Below, piece after piece: positions 59,754 to 64,000 of a DNA stretch of 64,000 nt (position 1 is the stretch's first letter; every line of letters starts with the position of its first letter). The stretch is taken from the NCBI RefSeq assembly GCF_018139985.1, contig NZ_JAGSOU010000007.1:1-64000 (forward strand), given 5' to 3'. The translations under genes were made by a program, and so were the position numbers. The stretch comes from Actibacterium sp. MT2.3-13A. GTDB lineage: Bacteria > Pseudomonadota > Alphaproteobacteria > Rhodobacterales > Rhodobacteraceae. Below the pieces are notes generated by a model. That model worked only from the letters and a program-made list of their open reading frames with translations. It did not search any database and was not told where the DNA came from.

Positions 59754-60719
59754 ATGAGCAAATCGTGGCAAAAGTTTGTCTCTCGGCGCGAGGAGATATC
59801 GGGCCGGGAGATGACAGGGGCCACGCCGGCGTTCCAGGGGCGGCTGGTGGTGGGCATCGCCACGATGAACCGCCCCGGCATCGTGATCGACACGGTTCGG
59901 GCGCTGGCCCGGCAGCGGTGCCTGCCCGATCTCGTGATCCTCTCCGCGACCGGGCCCGGCGATCTCGACGCGTCGCGACTGGCGGATCTGCCCTTCGCCT
60001 GCGAGGTCATCATCGGCGAGGCCGGGCTCACCTTCCAGCGCAACAGGATGATCGAAAGGCTGCGTCCCGAGGACATCATGCTGCTGCTCGACGACGATTT
60101 CCTGCTGTCGCCCGATTACATGGGGAACCTGCGTCGCTTGTTCGCGACGCATCCCGATCATGTGGTGCTGACCGGCACGGTTCTGGCCGATGGCATCGGC
60201 GGGCCCGGCTTCGACCATGCCGAGGGCGAGCGCCAGCTTCGGGCGCTGGGCGCCCGGCCGCGCCCGGACCGGCTGACGCAGGTCTACAACGGCTACGGCT
60301 GCAACATGGCTTTCCGCGCGGGCCCGGCGCTGGAGCACGGCATCCGCTTCGACGAGGCGCTGCCGCTTTACAGCTGGCTGGAGGACGTGGATTTCTCGCG
60401 CCGGCTGGCGGCATTCGGACGGATCGCCCGGGCCGGGGCCCTGACCGGCGTCCATCTCGGGACCAAGACCGCCCGGTCGCGCGGGCTGACGCTGGGCTAT
60501 TCGCAGATCGCCAACCCGGTCTACCTGATGTCCAAGGGCACGATGCAGGCGCATCGCGCGCTGCGGATGATCCTGCGCAACCTGGCCGCCAATTTGCTGC
60601 GGTCCCCGCGCCCCGAGCCCTGGGTCGACCGGCGCGGGCGGCTGCGGGGCAATCTGCTGGCGCTTGCGGACCTTCTGCGGGGGCGGCTCGCCCCGAACCG
60701 GGTGCTGCGCCTGAAATAG
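59754..60719 (+). CDS. GT2-family glycosyltransferase (copy 2)
   Basis: 321 residues. GT-A fold with LVVGIATMNRPGIVIDTVRA, Asp triplet LLLLDDDFLLS, VYNGYGCNMAFRAG, WLEDVDFSRRLAAFG, GVHLGTKTARSRGLTLGYSQ. It matches the gene at 38605-39486 block by block, with a 25-30-residue N-terminal extension here. It closes the EPS region and is followed by the polyamine genes on the other strand. Confidence 0.86.
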   Translation: MSKSWQKFVSRREEISGREMTGATPAFQGRLVVGIATMNRPGIVIDTVRALARQRCLPDLVILSATGPGDLDASRLADLPFACEVIIGEAGLTFQRNRMIERLRPEDIMLLLDDDFLLSPDYMGNLRRLFATHPDHVVLTGTVLADGIGGPGFDHAEGERQLRALGARPRPDRLTQVYNGYGCNMAFRAGPALEHGIRFDEALPLYSWLEDVDFSRRLAAFGRIARAGALTGVHLGTKTARSRGLTLGYSQIANPVYLMSKGTMQAHRALRMILRNLAANLLRSPRPEPWVDRRGRLRGNLLALADLLRGRLAPNRVLRLK

Positions 60720-60724
60720 CGGCC

Positions 60725-62059
60725 TCAGCCCCGGTCCTGCCAGCCGTACCAGCGATAGGCCAGGGGCAGGATCGCCCGCCGCCAGCGCCCCAGCGGGAAC
60801 CGTTTCAGCGGCGCCTGCATCAGTTGCGGCACGGGGCGGCTGGGCCTGCGTCCCAGCGCCAGATCGGCCAGCAGCGTTCCGGCGAAGCACGCCATCGCCA
60901 CGCCGTTGCCGTGATAGGCCATCGCGGCGAAGGCACTCTCCATCCCCGGCAGCGGCCCGGCAAAGGGTGTCAGCCGGCGGCTCAGGCACACCAGCCCCGA
61001 CCAGAAATGCGGCGTCTCCACATGCATCCATTCCGGGAACATCGCCTCGAAATCGGTGCGGGCGATGCCCTCGGCCTCGGTCAGGCTTGCGGGCGTGGTC
61101 CGCAGGCTGCCGCGCATGCCGAACAGGAAGCGGCGGTCGGGCATCAGGCGGAAATAATGCAGCAGATGGCGCGAGTCGTAGCACATCTGGCCGGTGCTCC
61201 AGCCCTGCGCGGCGATCTCGTCGTCGCTCAGCGGGCGGGTGACCAGGATGTTGGACTGCACCGGCAGGTAGCGGCCGGCCAGCGCGGGCGGCAGGTCGTC
61301 GCTGGAATAGCCGTTGGTGGCGATCAGCAACCTGCGCGCGGCCAGCGTGCCCTGCGGCGTCTCCAGGCGGTAGCCGCCGCCCTCGGGCGTGATCGCGGTC
61401 ACCGGGCTATCTCCATGCAGCCGCGCGCCGGCCTCCTGCGCGGCGTGGGCCAGACCCAGCGTGTATTTCAACGGGTTGAGCGCAAAGCCGACGGGCACGG
61501 TCAGCCCGCCGTGGAAGGCGGGGCTCGCCATGCCGCGATCGGCCAGCGCCTCGGGCGCGATCAGTTCGGGCGTGACGCCGTAGCGCTGCGCGACCGTGCC
61601 GGCGCGCGCGCGCAGCGCCGCCCAGTCGCGCGGACGGTGGGCGAGAAGGGTCTCGCCGCGGGAATGGGTGTCGGCGTCGATGGCCAGCCGCTCCAGCGTC
61701 TCGGCGACCAGATCGACGGCGCCGCGTTCGGCGTCGAAATAGCGCTGCGCGTCCTCGGCGCCGTGGCGGCGGATCAGGTCGTCGCCCGTCCGCGCCGCGC
61801 CGCCCAGGCAGCAGAACCCGCCGTTGCGCCCCGAGGCGCCCCAGCCGGGCTGTCCGGCCTCCAGCAGCGCCACGTCGGCCCCGGCCTCGGCCAGCCGCAG
61901 CGCGGCCATCAGCCCGGTGAAGCCGCCGCCGACGACTGCGAATTCGGCGCGCGCCATGCCCTGCAAGTGCGGGCGGGGCGGCGCGCTGGCGGTCTCGCGC
62001 CAATAGTTGCCCGCATCGGGCAGCGGGCCATAGGCGGTGGGTTCGTAGATCCGGCGCAT
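60725..62059 (-). CDS. puuB: FAD-dependent amine oxidase (PuuB/OrdL type)
   Basis: 444 residues, DAO family. FAD-binding EFAVVGGGFTGLMAALRLAE with GASGRNGGFCCLGG, LLIATNGYSSDDLPPALAGR, HYFRLMPDRRFLFGMRG, and the C-terminal MAYHGNGVAMACFAGTLLAD. Best match in type to gamma-glutamylputrescine oxidase, which oxidises the gamma-glutamylated amine to an aldehyde. It starts 1 base after the GS-like gene stop region, so the two are co-transcribed. The exact polyamine is inferred. Confidence 0.85.
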   Translation of the reverse strand: MRRIYEPTAYGPLPDAGNYWRETASAPPRPHLQGMARAEFAVVGGGFTGLMAALRLAEAGADVALLEAGQPGWGASGRNGGFCCLGGAARTGDDLIRRHGAEDAQRYFDAERGAVDLVAETLERLAIDADTHSRGETLLAHRPRDWAALRARAGTVAQRYGVTPELIAPEALADRGMASPAFHGGLTVPVGFALNPLKYTLGLAHAAQEAGARLHGDSPVTAITPEGGGYRLETPQGTLAARRLLIATNGYSSDDLPPALAGRYLPVQSNILVTRPLSDDEIAAQGWSTGQMCYDSRHLLHYFRLMPDRRFLFGMRGSLRTTPASLTEAEGIARTDFEAMFPEWMHVETPHFWSGLVCLSRRLTPFAGPLPGMESAFAAMAYHGNGVAMACFAGTLLADLALGRRPSRPVPQLMQAPLKRFPLGRWRRAILPLAYRWYGWQDRG

Positions 62060-62060
62060 C

Positions 62061-63401
62061 CTACAGGCGGCTCAGGTAATAGCGGTATTCCATCGGCGAA
62101 ATGATCGTGGTCAGCTGGGCGATCTCGTCGCGGCGCACGGCGGCGTAGATGTCGCGATATTCCTCGCCGAAGATGCGGGCGGCGATATCTGAGGCGGCGA
62201 AGCGTTCGACCGCCGTCGTCCAGTCCGCGGCCAGCGGCGTGGCGGGCGTGCTGTCGGGATCATCCAGCGGCAGGGGCAGGGGCGGTTTCGTCTCCAGCCC
62301 GTGCATCATGCCGCCCAGCACCGCGGCCAGCACCAGATAGGGGTTGGCGTCGGCGCCGGAGATGCGGTGCTCCAGCCGTGCGCCGGGGCCGCTGGTCTCG
62401 GGCAGGCGGATCGCGGCCGCGCGGTTGTCCAGCCCCCAGTCGGGGGCCGAGGGGGCGAAGCTGCCCGGCTGGAACCGCCGGTAGGAATTCATGTGCGGCG
62501 CGAAGATCGCCTGCAGGTCGCGCATCGTGGTCAGAACGCCGGCCACCGCGTGCTGCAGGGTCTCGCCGACGCCCTCTTCGGCGGCGAAGATGTTGTTGCC
62601 GTTGCGGTCCAGAACCGAGGCATGCACATGCAGCCCGTTGCCCGGCATGTCGGCATAGGGCTTGGCCATGAAGGTGGCCTCGAGCTCATGTTTCGCGGCC
62701 ACGCCGCGCACCAGCCGGCGGAACAGGATGCCGGTTTCGGCCGCGGCCAGCACGTCGTCGGTGTGGTGGAAATTCACCTCGAACTGGCCGGCGCCGTATT
62801 CCGCGATCAGCGTGTCGGTGGGCAGGCCCTGTTCCTCGGCCGCGGACAGGATGTCGTTGAGCACGGTTTCCTGCCGGGACAGCACCTCGAGGTCGTAGTT
62901 CTGCGCGTCGGGCGAGCCCCAGGGCGGCGCCGGCGCGTCCGAAGGCTCGTCGCGCGGCTCCAGCAGGTAGAATTCCAGCTCGGTCGAGACCACGGGGCGC
63001 AGGCCGCGGGCGGAGAAGCCCTTGAGAACGGTCTTCAGCACCTGCCGGGGCGAGACCGAGCTGATCAGCCCGTCGTGGTCGGTCATCTCGACCAGCACCT
63101 GCGCGACCTGGTTCTCGGCCCAGGGCACGGGCTTCAGCGTGCCGGGCACCGGCACCAGCCGCCCGTCGGGATCGCCCACCGCGATGCCCAGCCCCGTCGC
63201 CTCGACCTCGTAGCCGAGGATGTTGGGCGCGTAGGTGGACATCGGCAGGCGCACCGCGCCGGTTTCGAACTTGTCGATGGAATCCGCCGGCAGCCACTTG
63301 CCACGCAGGATGGCGTTGAGGTCGCAGAGCATCAGCTCCAGCCGGTCGGGGGTGCCGTGTGCGGCGCAGAATTCGTCGAATTCGGTTTGGAAGAGGCTCA
63401 T
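62061..63401 (-). CDS. puuA: Glutamine synthetase-like gamma-glutamylpolyamine synthetase
   Basis: 446 residues from the ATG at 63401 (ATGA overlap with the permease). GS fold: ELMLCDLNAILRGKWLPADS at the N-terminus, VVSTELEFYLLEP, YGAGQFEVNFHH, FMAKPYADMPGNGLHVHASV, NSYRRFQPGSFAP, and RLEHRISGADANPYLVLAAV. The class-III-like GS branch ligates glutamate to putrescine or related amines. Next to a PuuB-like oxidase and a PotI-type permease, it would begin polyamine breakdown. Confidence 0.88.
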   Translation of the reverse strand: MSLFQTEFDEFCAAHGTPDRLELMLCDLNAILRGKWLPADSIDKFETGAVRLPMSTYAPNILGYEVEATGLGIAVGDPDGRLVPVPGTLKPVPWAENQVAQVLVEMTDHDGLISSVSPRQVLKTVLKGFSARGLRPVVSTELEFYLLEPRDEPSDAPAPPWGSPDAQNYDLEVLSRQETVLNDILSAAEEQGLPTDTLIAEYGAGQFEVNFHHTDDVLAAAETGILFRRLVRGVAAKHELEATFMAKPYADMPGNGLHVHASVLDRNGNNIFAAEEGVGETLQHAVAGVLTTMRDLQAIFAPHMNSYRRFQPGSFAPSAPDWGLDNRAAAIRLPETSGPGARLEHRISGADANPYLVLAAVLGGMMHGLETKPPLPLPLDDPDSTPATPLAADWTTAVERFAASDIAARIFGEEYRDIYAAVRRDEIAQLTTIISPMEYRYYLSRL

Positions 63402-64000
63402 GAATGAACAGCCTGTTGTTCGTCGCGGGCCTGGCGCGCGATCATGCGCTTGGAGACCAGCGAGGCGGTGATGACGCCCACCGCCACGATGCCGATCATG
63501 ATGGTGGACAGCGCGTTGATCTCGGGGCTGACGCCCAGTCGGACCGAGCTGAAGATCTTGATCGGCAGGGTGGTGGCGGAGGGGCCGGCCGTGAAGGAGG
63601 CGATCACCAGGTCGTCGAGCGACAGGGTGAAGGCCAGCAGCCAGCCGGAAATGACGGCGGGGGCGATGATGGGCAGGGTGACGCTTCGAAACGCGTCGAA
63701 GGGGGTGCAGCCGAGGTCGAGGGCGGCCTCCTCGATGGAGCGGTCGAAGCTGACCAGCCGCGAGCTGACCACCACCGAGACGTAGCACATGGAAAAGGTG
63801 GTATGGGCCAGAACGATGGTGAACACGCCGCGGTCGAGCCCGATCGAGATGAACAGCAGCAGCAGCGACAGGCCGGTGATCACCTCGGGCATCACCAGCG
63901 GCGCGTAGATCATGCCGGAGAACAGCGTGCGGCCGAAGAACCGCCCGCCGCGCACCATGACATAGGCCGCCATCGTGCCCAGAACCGTGGCCAGCGTCGA
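63398..64000 (-). CDS. Polyamine-type ABC transporter permease (cut by window edge)
   Basis: About 200 residues visible, continuing beyond 64000. Hydrophobic spans and the binding-protein-dependent permease EAA loop: SIEEAALDLGCTPFDAFRSV followed by TLPIIAPAVISGW. It matches the PotC/PotI (spermidine/putrescine) family, with SLDDLVIASFTAGPSATTLP. It would import the polyamine used by the next two genes and overlaps the GS-like gene by ATGA. The N-terminus is missing. Confidence 0.87.
   Translation of the reverse strand, partial: STLATVLGTMAAYVMVRGGRFFGRTLFSGMIYAPLVMPEVITGLSLLLLFISIGLDRGVFTIVLAHTTFSMCYVSVVVSSRLVSFDRSIEEAALDLGCTPFDAFRSVTLPIIAPAVISGWLLAFTLSLDDLVIASFTAGPSATTLPIKIFSSVRLGVSPEINALSTIMIGIVAVGVITASLVSKRMIARQARDEQQAVHS

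Noticed and set aside
32352-60719. EPS region as a recently acquired genomic island
   Set aside because: No integrase, transposase, tRNA edge or clear shift in base composition was seen; the paralogous parts suggest internal duplication or long-term residence.

Overview
The window is GC-rich (roughly two-thirds G+C by eye) alphaproteobacterial chromosome, most likely from the Rhodobacterales (Rhodobacter/Paracoccus group). The evidence is the gene content and order (znuA divergent from zur-znuCB, the hmgA-maiA-fahA cluster with a DUF2783 protein, a PHA synthase with a consensus FnrL site), dense ATGA-overlapped operons, and the protein sequences themselves. I see no rRNA, tRNA, transposase, phage gene or CRISPR array. 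This reads as core plus surface-polysaccharide chromosome, not a mobile island.

Layout. (1) 1-6480, minus strand: a vitamin B12 uptake operon behind a cobalamin riboswitch, with outer-membrane receptor BtuB, ABC importer BtuF-BtuC-BtuD, and a dedicated ExbB-ExbD-ExbD-TonB energiser cut by the window edge. (2) 6549-9993, minus: three unknown secreted proteins and a degenerate DgoK-like protein. (3) 10058-13113: zinc import, znuA divergent from zur-znuC-znuB around a 27-bp Zur-type palindrome. (4) 13377-13811: an NsrR-like Rrf2 regulator. (5) 13877-19216: what looks like a full glucosylglycerate cycle, with synthesis by GpgS and a GpgP-type phosphatase on the minus strand and breakdown by a GH13_18 phosphorylase plus glycerate kinase on the plus strand. 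(6) 19364-22434: glpD-glpK. (7) 22657-24411: PHA synthase with a perfect FnrL-type box. (8) 24569-32244: a MarR regulator divergent from the homogentisate operon (hmgA, an MBL protein, maiA, fahA, a second MBL protein with an altered metal motif, an FAD hydroxylase, DUF2783).

(9) 32352-60719 is a 28-kb exopolysaccharide region with two sets of parts: two Wzy-like polymerases, two Wzc-like co-polymerases, two ExoY-like initiating transferases and two closely related GT2 transferases. It has single copies of a Wzx flippase, a Wza-type exporter, two GT4 enzymes, an acyltransferase-SGNH protein, a GH-A-clan glycosidase, a GINT1-like propeller protein and a probable Fe(II)/2OG dioxygenase. A tight four-gene operon (RraA-like aldolase, two different ATP-grasp ligases, Ldh2-family oxidoreductase) in the middle looks like a pathway for an unknown acyl or amide building block. 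Each ExoY-like gene is met tail-to-tail by an unannotated gene for a 41-44-residue single-span membrane protein. The two microproteins are homologous and sit in mirror-image cassettes (ExoY / microprotein / GT2), which is the most novel-looking feature here.

(10) 60725-64000, minus: the start of a polyamine (gamma-glutamylputrescine-type) catabolic operon, with ABC permease (cut by the edge), glutamine-synthetase-like ligase and FAD oxidase.
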